DNA of 64,000 bases from NCBI RefSeq assembly GCF_000165425.1, contig NW_001798954.1, positions 124,001 to 188,000 of the forward strand, read 5' to 3'. The stretch's first letter is position 1; the number at the start of each line of letters is the position of its first letter. Both the position numbers and the translations under genes were made by a program. The notes under the pieces are model-generated. The model was not told where the DNA came from. It did not search any database and saw nothing but the letters and a program-made list of their open reading frames with translations. Shown one piece after another: positions 1 through 14,009 of this stretch. This DNA comes from Paramecium tetraurelia (Eukaryota > Ciliophora > Oligohymenophorea > Peniculida > Parameciidae).

Positions 1-1
1 C

Positions 2-1163
2 ACAAATGATACTGAAACAGAGAGGAAAGATCTTACAATTACAAGATATTCTGTTATACCTTTATCTCATAATACTGGATTATTAGGATGGGTATAGAAT
101 TGTGATACTTTGCAACAATTAGTAAGGGAGTATAGAGATAAATATGCAATCAGATCTAATGCAGAAAGCACTTTAATGGAATAATTTTGTGCTCAATATC
201 AAAATCTGCCTTTGCCTAATAAAGTTGAGATTTATAGACACATTTTAGAAAATACTAGAGGGGAAGATTTGCAAAAGGTGTTGTGGATAAAATCACCAAA
301 TTCTGAAGTTTGGCTTGAAAGAAGAATTAATTATACAAGATCTTTGGCTACAATGTCAATGGGTTGGGTATATTCTGGGAATTAGGAGACAGACATCCAT
401 CGAATTTTATGTTGTAAAGATTAACTGGCAAAATTGTACATATAGATTTTGGAGATTGTTTTGGTAATGATACATTCTTATACATCAATAGAGGTGGCAA
501 TGAAAAGAGAGAAATATCCAGAGAGAGTCCCTTTCAGACTTACGAGAATGTTGGTAAAAGCAATGGAGGCTTGTGGAATAGAAGGAGTATATAGACATAC
601 ATGTAATATTGTAATGAGAGTACTAAGGGAAAATAAGGAGTATTATTAATTTTAATATTTTAGATCTCTATTGGCTGTGTTAGATTCGTTTGTGTATGAT
701 CCTTTACTTACATGGAGACTTTTGAATGCATAAGATCATAAACCTAAAAAGGAGGCTAGGAATGTAGATTTACACAAGTAAATCCCACAGTAAATGATCA
801 ATCAACTTCAATGATAAGGAAATTAGTTAGGGGAAGAGTTTGATTCAGGTCATTCCAGAAGCTAAAAGGAGGGGCAGCATAATTGATGACGGAAAGCAGT
901 AGTAAACTCTGAAGAGAAAGGAGAGTGGAAGGGAGAAGGAAATATATTTTGAATTTGCTGATGAAGAGAGGGAAATCCCAGATGATTTATAAAATTAGAA
1001 GGGGTTAGAGGTTATTGAGAGAATCAAGAAAAAATTACAAGGAAGAGATTTCAAGGAACATGAGGTGTTGTCAACTGAAAGTCAAGTCAATCAACTCATA
1101 CTATAAGCAACTAATCATGAAAATATTGCACAAGCTTACTTGGGATGGTGTCCATTTTGGTGA
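2..1163 (+). CDS. TOR: Target of rapamycin (TOR) kinase, C-terminal part
   Basis: C-terminal ~368 residues of a PI3K-related Ser/Thr kinase that couples nutrients to growth; the gene begins upstream of the window. Visible are the kinase-lobe segments [16 protein letters not shown] and [11 protein letters not shown], the catalytic loop GLGDRHPSN, the metal-binding [12 protein letters not shown] and a perfect FATC end, AYLGWCPFW followed by TGA. The last motif separates TOR from ATM/ATR. Introns are 464-491 and 640-663. Reading needs two single-base corrections around 361-381 (next to GGG runs), and either a third near 800 or a 37-nt intron beginning near 794. The insert between kinase core and FATC is Gln/Lys-rich and unlike mammalian TOR. 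The slips could mean a decaying copy, but the intact conserved residues argue for sequence error. Confidence 0.93.
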
Positions 1164-1265
1164 TTATTATGATAATCCATTCCAATATTAGTAATTATAA
1201 TATTGTTTTATTTTCAATTTAAATATTAAATGTTGCAGAAATCGATAAAATATGAGTTGTGTAAA

Positions 1266-1687
1266 TCACAAATACTATGACAATTATTCCTTCTTTATTG
1301 GCTTTACTAATAGGTCATCCATTCCTGCATTTAAACATGCTGTCTTCGTCTTTGGATCTCCATCTGATATATAATTAATCAATATGTATTGTTACCCCCA
1401 CTCAATCCTAATATCTTGCATTTAGGCAACCCTTTCGCTTTCTCATGAGCTCTTATTTGTTTGGTCGACTAATAAAATGTTCACTCCCTTACATCATATC
1501 CATCCATAACTGGCATATGAATATCCATTAAAACATGAGCGAAATTAGGTGATTTTTAATAAGTTTCCAGTGCTTCCTTTCCATTAGATACTACTACACA
1601 TTCTACTTTAAGAGCTCCGTAAAGCATTTTTATCAGATTCTGAGCAAAGGGCTCGTCATCTGCCACCAAAACCTTCTTTCCGTCCAT
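1266..1687 (-). CDS. Stand-alone response-regulator receiver domain protein
   Basis: A 121-residue protein that is essentially one CheY-like receiver domain. The acidic pair and phospho-acceptor are present: VLVADDEPFAQ near residue 5-15 and LMDIHMPVMDGYD near residue 50, then GLSG (Ser at the Thr/Ser switch position) and LVKPI with the invariant Lys. Introns at 1469-1492 and 1364-1395 (the latter ends CAG). No DNA-binding output domain or kinase domain is attached, so it probably acts as a phosphotransfer intermediate or output by protein contact in a His-Asp relay. It starts 22 bp downstream of the stop of the DBP10 gene on the same strand. It could be a detached end of a hybrid histidine kinase, but the clean Met start argues against that. 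Confidence 0.85.
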
Positions 1688-1709
1688 AATAATAAAATAT
1701 ATTTATTAA

Positions 1710-3882
1710 TCACAATTTATTCTTCCTGTGTTTCTTCTCGATCTGTCTACGTTTTCCCTTCTCCATATTCTTCAATTTCAAGTTCTTCTTTATTTTTTTG
1801 GACTAAAATTGTATCAATAATGCAATACCTTCAACAGTTGTTCTGGCCTCTTTATCTCCTATTTTCCCCCTCTCTGTTGTCCTCCATCCTCTTGATTAAA
1901 GTAATATCCTTTGCCTCTCATTTATCTCCTCTTAAACAACTCTTTCGCTCTAGAAACCATTTATTGATCCTACAATTCAAAGATATCTTTACCTCCTCTT
2001 CTCCCACATTCTACAATTAAATGCTTGTTTGTTTCTACCACTTCTTTGAAGTTTTGCTTTCCTTTTTCAACCTTCATCCCCCGATCCTCTTTATCTTACT
2101 ACTAAGCTGCCTTTGGGTTCACATACTTCTTCTTATCCTTGTCCCAAACCATCTATTTTCTCTTACGTAGAGCATCCGTCCCATCTGAAATTACAAATGG
2201 ATTTATATCCTCTAATGTAATCTTATGCAAATCTTCGAATTCTGACTTTTTAGTTGGATCCCTTTAAGTTGGGATAAAGAACTTTTGATCCATAAAATTT
2301 TCTATATTTAATGATTTCGGCTATTCCTTTAATTCTATCTTTGGAAGAGGCTTGCGTTTTTGTACATCCTTTAAATGAGACACAGCCTTCATGAAAGGAT
2401 CTGATTTCTAATTTGATTCAAACTTCTTGATTTCTATAACACTCTAAGCAGATTTGAAATTCTTAATTTACTTAAGCATATCCTTTGTGTCCTCCTCAAC
2501 TTAGATCTTATCCTTAAATAATGGGTGCACTAAACTGGTATCTATATTTGTCTTCACTTTCTTGGCTGATCCTCTGGTCTTACGAAACTTCTCATTAGCT
2601 CTGGTTGCTATTTCTTTATAGTTCTAAAACTCAATGTCATCATTCAAGTCATTCAATTTCTCTTGATTTTACATCAACAATTCAATTGGCATATGGCCAT
2701 AAAATGACAATGAAGGGTCACTAAAATCACCCTCATTGACCAATTTTCTACCAACATATATCATTGTTTCTTTGATGTAAAGAATCTCCTCTGATGATAT
2801 CAATGCATATACATAACCTGCCTTACCTGCTCTTGCTGTACGACCAGATCTGTGTATAAATATTTTAGGATTGGATGGATAATCATAATGTATAACATTA
2901 GCCACGAATGGTAGATCTATACCTCTACTTGCTAAATCAGTAACAATCAACACTTTCACTTGATTCCTTTTGAAGTTATCTAATTATTCTTTTCTGTCCA
3001 ACTAATCCATTTTACCATAAACATGAACATTTGAAATATGAAATTTATTCAAGGCATAGGAGAGCATATCAACCAAAAATCTAGTTGAAGCAAATATCAA
3101 ACAAGTGTCATCAAGCGATCTAATCAAATAGATGAGAGCACTCAACTTATTGTCATTAGCTGCAAATAAAAAATGCAATTGCATTGAATCTGGCAATTGG
3201 AACTCCTTGTCCAATTTACAGAATATGTAATCCTTTAATCCTACAGATGCGAACATACTGAGTTGTTCTGGAATGGTGGCAGAAAACATCAATGATTGTT
3301 TTTAAGAAGGAAGATGGGATAAGATTTATTTCAGTTGATCTGCCAAACCCATTTCAAATAGAAAATCTGCCTCGTCATAAATGACCATTTGGACTCTAGA
3401 CAATTTCAGTCTATCTTCCAAGAGATGTTGCAACACTCTACCAGGGGTACAAATCAAAATATCTGGATTTGAAGCCAAACTCTCAAATTAACCCTCGAAG
3501 CCATGTCCTCCGACCATAATAGAGTATTGGATGTCTGAGAATTTCAATAAGGCTTTCAAGACTGATGCAATTTGCAAGGCCAATTCTCTTGTTGGGAGGA
3601 GAATTAATCCCCTTATGCCGACAACTGTACTGTGGTTCTGGAGTTTGTTAATGAGGGGGATCAGGAAAGCAGCTGTTTTACCAGAGCCGGTTTTCGAACA
3701 AGCCACAATGTCACGTCCTGCCAATATTTGGGGTATTGCCTAGATTGGATAAATGGGCATTATACTTTTCTTTAAATTGGAGTGGGAACATTAAATCCTT
3801 GACTTTTGATAGCTCTATAAAGTTCTGGGATTAATCCCATGGATTCGAATCCTCCAGATTTTTTGACTTTAGTTTAATCCAT
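1710..3882 (-). CDS. DBP10: DEAD-box RNA helicase, DBP10/DDX54 type
   Basis: A 706-residue ATP-dependent RNA helicase expected to act in the nucleolus in 60S ribosomal subunit assembly. N-terminal Q-motif region [12 protein letters not shown] and PTPIQRK, Walker [23 protein letters not shown] in [15 protein letters not shown] in FSATIPEQ, then the second RecA domain with [10 protein letters not shown] and [12 protein letters not shown]-terminal lysine-rich region contains [14 protein letters not shown], matching the DBP10CT region, and this is what assigns the subfamily. Introns at 3740-3765 and 1803-1828 (26 nt each). It ends 22 bp upstream of the receiver-domain gene, leaving almost no room for separate terminator and promoter. 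Confidence 0.92.
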
Positions 3883-4072
3883 ATATTAAATTATTAAATG
3901 CGATTTGGATGTTAATATTTATGATATTCCTTAGAATTTGATATTGAAAGACTTAAATTTTAAATGAAATTTATAGACTTAGAAATGATTTAAATGATCT
4001 GAACCATTATTGAATAATGAATTGGTTTCTAAAATATTTAAATTAATTTTTCTCCATAATTAATAATTAAAA

Positions 4073-4981
4073 ATGGAAAGAGCTGCAAATCTCATCTTAA
4101 CAGCAGGATCTCTACTTGTCGGAGGTGGAATGCTATTTAAGTCCTTCTTCTATACCGTGGATGGAGGACAAAGAGGATTAATATTCGATCGATTTTAAGG
4201 AGTCAAAGAATCTATCTAAGGAGAGGGAATGCACTTTTTCATCCCAGTTATTTAAGTATTGAATTGCATCACGATTTCTCTAGTCACCAATAGTGGCTGA
4301 AGTGCGTCTCTAACCAAAAACTGTGGCTTCTCACACAGGTACTAAGGATTTACAAACTGTTGATATCGCTATCAGAATGCTTCATAAACCAATTGAATAA
4401 TATTTACCTGAAATTTATAAGTAGAAATTACAATTAATATTTTTCTTAGAACTATTGGTTTAAATTACGAAGAGAAGATTCTTCCATCCATTGCTAATGA
4501 AGTCTTGAAGGCAGTCGTGGCCTAATATGATGCAGATTAATTGATCAAAATGAGAGAGAAGATATCCTAGGAAATTAAGGAAGGTTTGATTGAAAGAGCA
4601 AAGGAATTCAAAATTGTCTTGGAAGATGTATCAATTACTCATTTGGGATTCATGAAAGAATATGCTCAAGCTATTGAAGCTAAATAAGTGGCTTAGTAGT
4701 TGGCAGAAAGATAAAAGTTCATTGTGTTGAGGGATGAAGAAGAAAAGAATGCAAAAATCATATTATCTGAGGGAGAATCAGAAGCTGCAAGATTGATTAA
4801 TGAAGCAGTGAAATCTTATGGAACAGGTACTAATTGATTATTCAATATAATAGCCTAGATTGAAATCAAGAAATTAGAAACTGCAAAACATATTGCTGAA
4901 ACCTTAGCCAAGAGTCCAAACATTAGTTGGATCCCAACTGGAAATGGAGTTTCAAATCTATTGAATTTGAAAACATTTTGA
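4073..4981 (+). CDS. PHB1: Prohibitin (PHB1-like)
   Basis: A 274-residue mitochondrial inner-membrane scaffold subunit; prohibitins form ring complexes that stabilise membrane proteins and cristae. A hydrophobic N-terminus is followed by GLIFDRFQGV, then [15 protein letters not shown], the SPFH-domain stretch [20 protein letters not shown] and the coiled-coil segment EAKQVAQQLAER, all prohibitin signatures. IFDRF and the overall length favour PHB1 over PHB2. Three introns: 4256-4283, 4421-4449 and 4827-4853. It converges on the aconitase gene with 35 bp between the two stop codons, so the two mitochondrial-type genes share a very short 3' region. Confidence 0.92.
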
Positions 4982-5016
4982 GAATGTAATTTATATTATT
5001 TGAATGCATATATATA

Positions 5017-7809
5017 TCATGCTTTGACGAGTTTTCTTAACACATATTATAAGATTCCTCCATGTTTGTAATATTCAATTTCAACCTCAGTGTCTAATCT
5101 GGATTTTGCCTAGAATTTCTTGCCAGTTGCTAAAGATAATAGAAATAAATGATTACATGTTTCAACAGTGTATGTTTAACCAAGAGTTAAATTGCTTTCA
5201 TTGACATTGATAGTGAATTATTCTTTTCCAGTTAATCCAAGAGTGTCAGCACTTTCTCCCTTTAAGAATTCAAGTGGTAGGATACCCATTCCAACTAAAT
5301 TGGATCTGTGGATTCTCTCAAATGATTATGCGATGACACATTTAACACCTTACAAATATGGTCCTCTAAGAAATATGATATAAATAATTACTTTGCTGCC
5401 CAATCTCTGCTACTTCCTGAACCATACTCTTGACCAGCCAAAACAATAGTTTGATTTCCCTCTTTCATGTGTTTATCAGCTGCATCGAAGACATCCATGA
5501 CATCTCCTGTTGGGACATAGACAGTTTAAGGTCCAACCTTACTGACCAACTTGTTGATGATACGAGTGTTAGCAAAGGTACCTCTGGCCATGATTTCATC
5601 ATTTCCTCTTCTGGCACCATAGGTGTTGAAATCCTTTTTGGCAACACCTTTGCTCTTAAGATAACGTCCAGCAGGGGAGTTTTCAGAAATAGAACCAGCT
5701 GGTGAGATGTGATCTGTTGTGATGAAATCACCCAAGTTCAAAAAGACAATAAGCATTCTTAATTGGTTAGACTTATTTTGGATTCAATTCTGTGGTTTAG
5801 AAGAATGGTGGGTTGTGAATATAAGTGGATTCTGGTTTCCATTAATAAAGATCTGTCTTGTTGACTTTCAATTGATTCCATCTTTCAGTTCCTTATGCGA
5901 TTCTTGAGTAGATATCTCTGAACATTTATGGTTTGAGTGCTTATTCAACAGCCTTACCACATTATTCTCTGCTTGGCCAGATATCTTTCAAAAATACTGG
6001 TTTTCCATTTTTATCAGTTCCAATTGGTGTTGTATCAAAATCAATGTTGACTGTACCAGCTAATGCATAAGCAACAACCAATGGTGGAGATGCAAGATAA
6101 TTGGCTCTAACTTATTAGTGGATTCTGGCTTCAAAGTTACGATTTCCTGAGAGGACAGCTGCAGCAACTAAATCCTTATTTTTAATGGCTTCTGCAACTT
6201 CGTTATCTAATTCTCCAGTGTTACCAATGCAAGTCATACATCCATAACCAGCAGTTGTGAAACCCAATTAATCAAGATATTTGCTGACACCAGATTCCTC
6301 GAAATATTTAGTAACAACATTGGATCCTGGAGAGAGAGTGGTTTTGATGTATGGCTTAACTTTCAATCCCTTTTCAACAGCATTCTTAGCCAAAAGACCA
6401 GCACCAATCATACTTTCTGGATTACTTGTATTTGTGCATGATGTAATAGCAGCAATAACAACACTTCCATGTTACAGAGAATATTTCTATCCTTGATATG
6501 TGAATTCTGCAACATCTGTTTATTTTTCTTAAGGAATTCCAAATCCTTTGAATCCAACCTTATTGTTGAGACAAGAAGCCCAATCTTTCTTCATTTCAGC
6601 CAATGGTACTCTATCATGAGGTCTCTTTGGTCCTGAGAGTGATGGTTAGACTGAGGCAAGATCCAAATCTAAAACATCACCAGAGAAGTGGGGATCATTT
6701 CCACTCTTGTAATCACGGAACAAACCTTATTCTCTGAGATAAGTTTCAATTTGTCTAACTTTGCTTTCTGGTCTACCTGTTAAGTTCAAATAATCAATAG
6801 TCTTGTGATCGATTGGGAAGTATCCCATGGTGGCACCATATTCTGGAGCCATGTTGGCAATGGTAGCTCTATCAGCAAGAGATAAGGTTTCAACTCCTGG
6901 TCCAAAGAATTCTACGAATTTACCAACGACACCTCTCTTTCTTAACATTTATGTGCATGTAAGGACTAGATCTGTGGCTGTGACATTTGCTGGTAATTTT
7001 CCATGTAATCTGAAACCAACGACTTCTGGTAAGACCATTGATATTGTTTATCCCAAGCATTACAGCTTCAGCTTCAATTCCACCAACTCCCCATCCTGTC
7101 ACTCCTAAACCATTAATCATTGTGGTGTGTGAATCTGTTCCTACGACTGAGTCTGGGAATAAATATCCTTATTCTTCCATGACAACTCTTGCCAAATATT
7201 CCAAGTTCACTTAATGAACAATTCCTGATCCAGGTGGAACAATCAAGAAGTTCTTGAAGGCTGTTGATCCCCATTTCAAGAATTCGAAACGCTCATAGTT
7301 ACGACTGAATTCAATTTTCTCATTCTCTTCATATGCTCTTGGTACTCTTGATACATCTGCTTGAACTGAGTGATCAATCACCAAGTCAACTGGGCACAAT
7401 GGATTAATCTTTTAAGGGTCTCCACCTAGTCTCTTCATTGCATCTCTCATTGCAGCCAAATCTACTACTGCTGGCACTCCTGTAAAATCTTGTAAAATGA
7501 CACGTGCTGGCTTGAATGGAATCTCTATCTATTTTGGAGCATTTGTCTCCCAATTCAAGATATTCTAAACATCCTTCGATGTCACTGCAAACTCATCACA
7601 ATTACGCACTGCTGATTCCAACAACACTCTGATCGAATATGGTAAATGATCTATACAATATACACCTCAAACTTACTTAATTTAGAATCTCCCAAAGCTG
7701 GTAAACTAAAGAATTTATACTCCTTTCCGTCAACCTTGAGTGTTTTCTAAGCCTTAATGTATGGGTTTGCTCTTGCTCCGAACCTGAATCTGGAAGTGAA
7801 TCTTATCAT
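5017..7809 (-). CDS. ACO1: Aconitate hydratase (AcnA/IRP1 type)
   Basis: About 912 residues after correction; isomerises citrate to isocitrate through a [4Fe-4S] cluster. Motifs: [31 protein letters not shown], the cluster ligands in SCTNTSNP and [29 protein letters not shown] and the substrate-binding [15 protein letters not shown]. The long single-chain IRP1/AcnA layout and [17 protein letters not shown] place it in that class rather than the shorter mitochondrial ACO2 class. The N-terminus [14 protein letters not shown] is basic and hydroxylated, like a mitochondrial presequence, so a mitochondrial location is plausible. Introns 7651-7676 and 5366-5391. Two one-base slips, near 7050 (GGG) and near 5744 (TTTTT), must be corrected to keep frame; spliced length then divides by three. 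Confidence 0.94.
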
Positions 7810-8042
7810 AATTAAAAATTTATTTTAGGCATCACTCAGCATTAATAATCACATAAATACTCCATTTTTTTATAATAATTATTCAAAGATACAAAATATT
7901 TATGCATTTTATAAATAATGACGATATATTTTATATTAACTATTTTTGGAATTATAATTATTAGACAATTTTTCCATCCTCAAATGCGATTGATAATATA
8001 AAATATCTGATTTTAATAGTTATAATTATTCTCAAAAACAAT

Positions 8043-9725
8043 ATGAATTAAGCAAAATTATTATTTCACTTTAATAATTAGTTCATTTTTGGATTACCTC
8101 ACCTTGTCTTAACAGTTATTTTGAATTATAACATAATGAATGATTAGATCATTTACGATCAATCCTTTGCTTTAAGTTGTACAAGAGTAAGTTTACAGAT
8201 GTTAATAAATAAATGCATTCAAATCGATTTGATGTTTTGACAAATCAGATTATTCATACTTATTTAATTTAGGCATTCCCTTCTTGAGAAATCAACGCCT
8301 ATTAGAGAATTATATTAAATGTTCTTCAGATAAGCAAGTATAAATTCAATCTTTAATCATGCTAACTTTTTCTTTATTTAATAGAATAATGGACCTTCAT
8401 ATAAGGTGGCTGTAAAAAATTTAATATATTTTCAAATGAATTTATATGATATCGAAAAAGAAAATTATTTTCAAGCTATTGTTCAGCTACGAAGGGAAAT
8501 AAGTTTTCAAAAATAAAATCAAGATTCTCAGATATCAGTATCCAATAATTCTTCATTATCACTTTATAATATAAATAACTAATAATATTTAGAGGATCAA
8601 GTAAATGTCAATGATTAGAATTAAAATATCATTCAGGGAGGCAATTAAAATGATTCAAATATTACTCAAGTTGAGAAAATATCTTACTTCGAAATTCTAT
8701 CATAGGCTGAGAAATACTTGAAATTAGTATTGAATTATGGCTACAATCTATAACCTTAAGCGTTAGATAAAAGATTAAACGAATATGAAAATATCCTATG
8801 CAAAAAAGTACAATAGTGTACTGAAAAAGGAACCTGCCAACACTTCTCCTTTAATTCAGATGATAATTTAATTGCAATATCAAAAGGAAATTAATTTACA
8901 ATATTCAACTATAATGGGGGATTAAAAGATAATTTACAAAATTGTGTCCATCTAGGTTAGGTAACTGCCTTAATTTTTAGTAAAAAAACGAATTTTATAC
9001 TTTCAGGAGGAATGGATAATATGATTCGTCTGTGGGAATAATAACAAGATCAAAATCAATGGAAAGAGAAAATATTTAAAAATACAAGAAGTCCTATTAG
9101 CTGTATGATATTAAACAAATAGGAAAATAGTATCATTGTTGGTAATAAATATGGTTACTTATAAATTTTTTATCTAAATATTGAAAACTCTATGATTACA
9201 TTTACAAATGAAATACAACATATTCATACAAAAGAGATCTGTGGAATTAGCCTTAATCCATCTTAAAATAGAATAATTACTTGCTCATTAGATAAAAAAA
9301 TAGTACTTTGGAGAACAAATGAAAAGGGATATCTGGAGAATATCGAAGAAAGTAAAAGAGATAATGCGATCACTGGCATATTTTTTTTAAATGATAACAA
9401 AATCCTTTTAGCTGAAAATAAAAAAGGATTGATTCAATTGAAGTTAGCAAATGACATATTTCAGAAGAATGAATAAATAATAATTCAAGATGAAAATGAG
9501 GATAATTATTATTTTCCAATTTAATATAATTAAATAAGAAAGATCCTCTTAATAAAATCTAATAGATGTATTTATATATTGAAAGAATTAAATAATGATG
9601 TCTATGAAGAGAAAAGAAAATTAGAATTAAGATCTATAAAAATATACGGTACTTTATCAACTAATAGCAAGCACCTAGTCATTTATAATGAAGAATAAAT
9701 ATATTCCTATGTATTATTTGAATGA
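8043..9725 (+). CDS. WD40-repeat protein
   Basis: About 544 residues. The N-terminal 250 residues are Asn/Gln-rich without a recognised domain. The C-terminal half forms degenerate WD40 repeats: FILSGGMDNMIRLWE, NSIIVGNKYGYLQIF and RIITCSLDKKIVLWR, each with the usual GxDxxIxLW spacing, so a partial or full beta-propeller used for protein contacts. One intron, 8338-8384, is 47 nt, the longest confident one in the window. Frame is open throughout except near 8234, where TTTT carries one base too many; the assignment of the first 64 codons depends on that correction. A shorter protein starting later cannot be excluded. Exact partners are unknown. Confidence 0.8.
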
Positions 9726-10015
9726 TTTATATATCTTAACAATTATTGTATTATTTCTCAAGAAGGAGACCTATGTTTAAATTATCAATTCTATTGATTT
9801 GAACAACATTTGGACATAAAATGTTTGATTATTATCAAAAACACATTCTAAACATGATCCTAATGTAAACAAATTAGAAAACATATCACAAAATGTATTT
9901 TAAATATAGATCTTTGCAAGTCATCAAATATCTTTTGACTTAAGCATACAGTAAATTACTTAAATACCTAAATTAAATACAAAAATTAGTAATTATTTAT
10001 ACCATATTATATATT

Positions 10016-11372
<1,357 letters not shown>

Positions 11373-11505
11373 ATATCTTTTTTGTTTAATTTTGATATTC
11401 AAATTAATAAAGAGCTCAATTATTTTGATTTTTATTATGAAAATAATATTAAAAGCAAAGCAATCTTTTGTTAATATTGTTTAATGAGAATTTAGGAATA
11501 TAAAA

Positions 11506-12642
11506 TCATTTTTTTATCTTTTTTTATTCTAAGTCTCTCAATTTCCAATAAGGAATATTTTCATTTTTGATACTTCCTCTTTTAGATTTAATTTTTTAAC
11601 ATTTCACCTACAGAGATTCTTCAGTTTTTTATTTCCCCAACTATTCATCCAATCTATCAATTTTCAATGCTTTATCCCAAATTTTACTAGTTGGAGAATT
11701 ATGAATTTCATTAGGGTTCAGAGCAATCTATTCTAATATTTTCTCTTTATCTTAATCCAATATAATCATTATTTTTCTACACTCAAGCCTATTTGTAAAG
11801 TTAGAATTTGGTATCTCTTCCCCTTTATTTGATTCAAAGTAGGGTTTTCCGTATTAGTATTGAGTCTTTTAAACAGGCTTAAAGTTGTCCTCACAACATG
11901 AGTGCTTCCTTTTTTCAAAAAATAAGTCAAGGTTCTTTTAGAGGGTAATTTAATTTTCCTATATCTTCATATCCTAAGAAGACTTGGTTCTTTCAAATGG
12001 GTTTCTTGGTTCTTATCCATTTTCCTCTCTATTCGATTACATGAATTAAGCAGTTCCAGGAGTATCTACTGTTTTTTAAATTAGTTTAGAATCTTCCGTT
12101 TATAGCGAGGCTTGAAATGTAATTCTATTTGAAATAGGATTGATTTCTGGTCCCCAAATTTCAAGAGGGTTCGGAACCTTTTCAATTATTTTCTTTTTTA
12201 ATTCTTGCAACTTCAGAAGGGTGGTATCTCTATCGTTGATGCTCATTCTCTTTCTGTTAATTATAATGTTCTTTAGGGGTAAGGCTTCTTAACTAACTCT
12301 AATGGGTGAAGCGTCCGTATTATGAAGTGTTTTATGCTTTTTTATTTAATAATTGCTCACCACATCCCTCTATTGATTTGGTTGATGCTGGGATTGATTG
12401 GTATGACATTTCTAATATTTCTTAAGTAACTATAAAATATCAGGGGTAGATTTTTGTTTTTGTCTTTCAGGTTTATGTATTTGCGCATAAGAGCTTTATT
12501 TCTAAATTACATATTCAGATAGTTTTCTCTTGATTGGGGTGTGTATTTTTGAATAGGAATCCTTGTTTCCTTGTTGCTGATGCTCACTAAAATTTGAATG
12601 ATTGGTAGTGGTCATGTGTTTCTGTTAATTTAATTTGAGCAT
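11506..12642 (-). CDS. Hypothetical low-complexity protein
   Basis: A 378-codon frame without introns and without an in-frame TGA, rich in Gln, Lys, Ser and Asn, with many Gln encoded by TAA/TAG. It reads from MLKLNQQKHMTTT to a basic C-terminus ending KIKK. Islands of more ordinary composition include KVPNPLEIWGPEINP and IHNSPTSKIWDKAL. No domain was recognised; it looks mostly disordered. The start lies just below an AT microsatellite (12643-12661) and 27 bp after the stop of another minus-strand frame, so it is possible that the two belong to one gene joined by an unusual intron. Long open frames are easy to obtain with a single stop codon, hence moderate confidence. Confidence 0.6.
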
Positions 12643-12661
12643 AATATATATATATATATAT
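12643..12661. repeat. AT dinucleotide microsatellite
   Basis: About nine AT units in the 27-bp spacer between two minus-strand frames. Simple sequence only; no function can be read from it. Confidence 0.7.
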
Positions 12662-12669
12662 TAGTATAA

Positions 12670-12981
12670 TCATAGCATTTCAAGAAACCTCTAATTAAGG
12701 TTCTTACTTGATTTTTGTCGAGGAGGACTTGCCAACGATGTCCCAGATCTCAAATCTATAATTACTGATTCTGAAGGAAATCTTAAATGACATGGTGAAT
12801 GTATTTCTTTGATAGATGTCTATTTTATGAAGAATATTTCATCCATCATATCCATTCTGTCTGAGTCCCCAATAACTGCGATAAGCAATGGCTCCAATTT
12901 CATTTTGTTTGGATAAGTTTAAGATTTATGATTCCCATTATGCTACTACTACATAAAGGGTCGATTTTGACAGCAACCCAT
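12670..12981 (-). CDS. Small MGCC-starting protein, possibly lipid-anchored
   Basis: A 103-codon frame beginning MGCCQNRPFM. Met-Gly followed by paired cysteines is the usual context for N-myristoylation plus palmitoylation, so attachment to a membrane face is plausible. The rest is short and polar, with a hydrophobic patch LLIAVIGDSD and Ser-Pro sites (HSPCH, ASPPRQKSSK). An internal ATG at 12903 could also start translation but would lose the MGCC motif. No domain was recognised. A second small protein of the same style (MGSSCC) lies at 36038-36298. Confidence 0.5.
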
Positions 12982-13526
12982 CTTGTTAAAGTTGAAGAGC
13001 TTATAATATTTAATAAATTTCAAATCATTTATTTGTTTACTCAAATTCATTTGATCGTATCTTTTATTTATTTGTTGCTATATAATACATTATATAAGAC
13101 AAATAGGTCGATAGTAATAGAAATTAAATTATAATATTCCTAAAAGGTATTTTAAAACTAATGAGTTAAATTGCTCGAACACCTTATTATTGTTCTGAAA
13201 ATTAGAAGAATTTAAATTAATTTTATAATTATATTAAAATTGTTTGCTTTTTTGTTACACGGTGAAGTTTAGAAAATGATTTTCTTATAGATTACAATTA
13301 TATTCAATCAATATTGTTTGTGAAACATTACATTAATGTTTTAAATATTACAATAATTATTATAATAGCTTAAAGTTGAACTATATGAACATTGACTTTC
13401 GTTAATAACCAATAAGAGTGGGGCTTAAAAAACAGTCACTTCAGAATCTAAATTATTGAAAATATATAATCTTCTGATTTATCTATAACAAAGTCACTTA
13501 AATTCTTATGTGTATTATTTGTAGAT
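12982..13526. other. Non-coding gap
   Basis: AT-rich interval between two minus-strand frames. It should hold the promoter of the MGCC gene and the 3' region of the upstream frame. The open frames in it have no protein-like composition; nothing else was recognised. Confidence 0.5.
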
Positions 13527-14009
13527 TCATAGCATTCCTATAAATTTTTTGTTGAGATTTTTGGTTGTATTATCTTTAACCAATTAGGTCGAGTTTGAAT
13601 GTCTCAAATTAATGATGACATCATTTTTAGACTACAAACTAAGTTAGTTCTCCAATTGGCTAAGCTGCTTCTCAATGAGTACATTATCTATGCATGTGCT
13701 GCCAAGTCTTTCCATCTTTTCTTCAAGATCGATGCATTCATTATCTCCTTTAATGAGATTTAGCTATAAGGGTTGCATCTGAAGGGTTTTAGGCGAAAAT
13801 TGTTCTTTAATTGAGACGAATCCTGTAATCTAATGTTCCTTTTCTGCATTTGAGATTTGCTAACAACACCCAATTATTTAATTTATTATCTGGAGAGACA
13901 AAATATTTTATTTTAAATTGCTTACTTATAATTTGATTACTAAAGCCAATTAGATGATATTATCCATACTCTTCAAAGTATTATTTATATTGTATACAAG
14001 TCCTCTCAT
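13527..14009 (-). CDS. Hypothetical coiled-coil-like protein
   Basis: A 160-codon frame from MRGLVYNINNTLKSMDN to a TGA, with a charged, heptad-like segment around DLEEKMERLGSTCIDNVL and KQLSQLENQLSLQ. Many Gln codons are TAA/TAG, as in real genes here. A possible 36-nt intron near 13888-13923 has a GTAAG donor and CAG acceptor, but it is a multiple of three without TGA and so cannot be proved from frame alone. No family recognised. Confidence 0.5.

Noticed and set aside
12928-13134. Plus-strand frame starting MIPIMLLLHKG
   Set aside because: Hydrophobic, AT-driven composition, and it overlaps the start of the MGCC gene, which is better supported.
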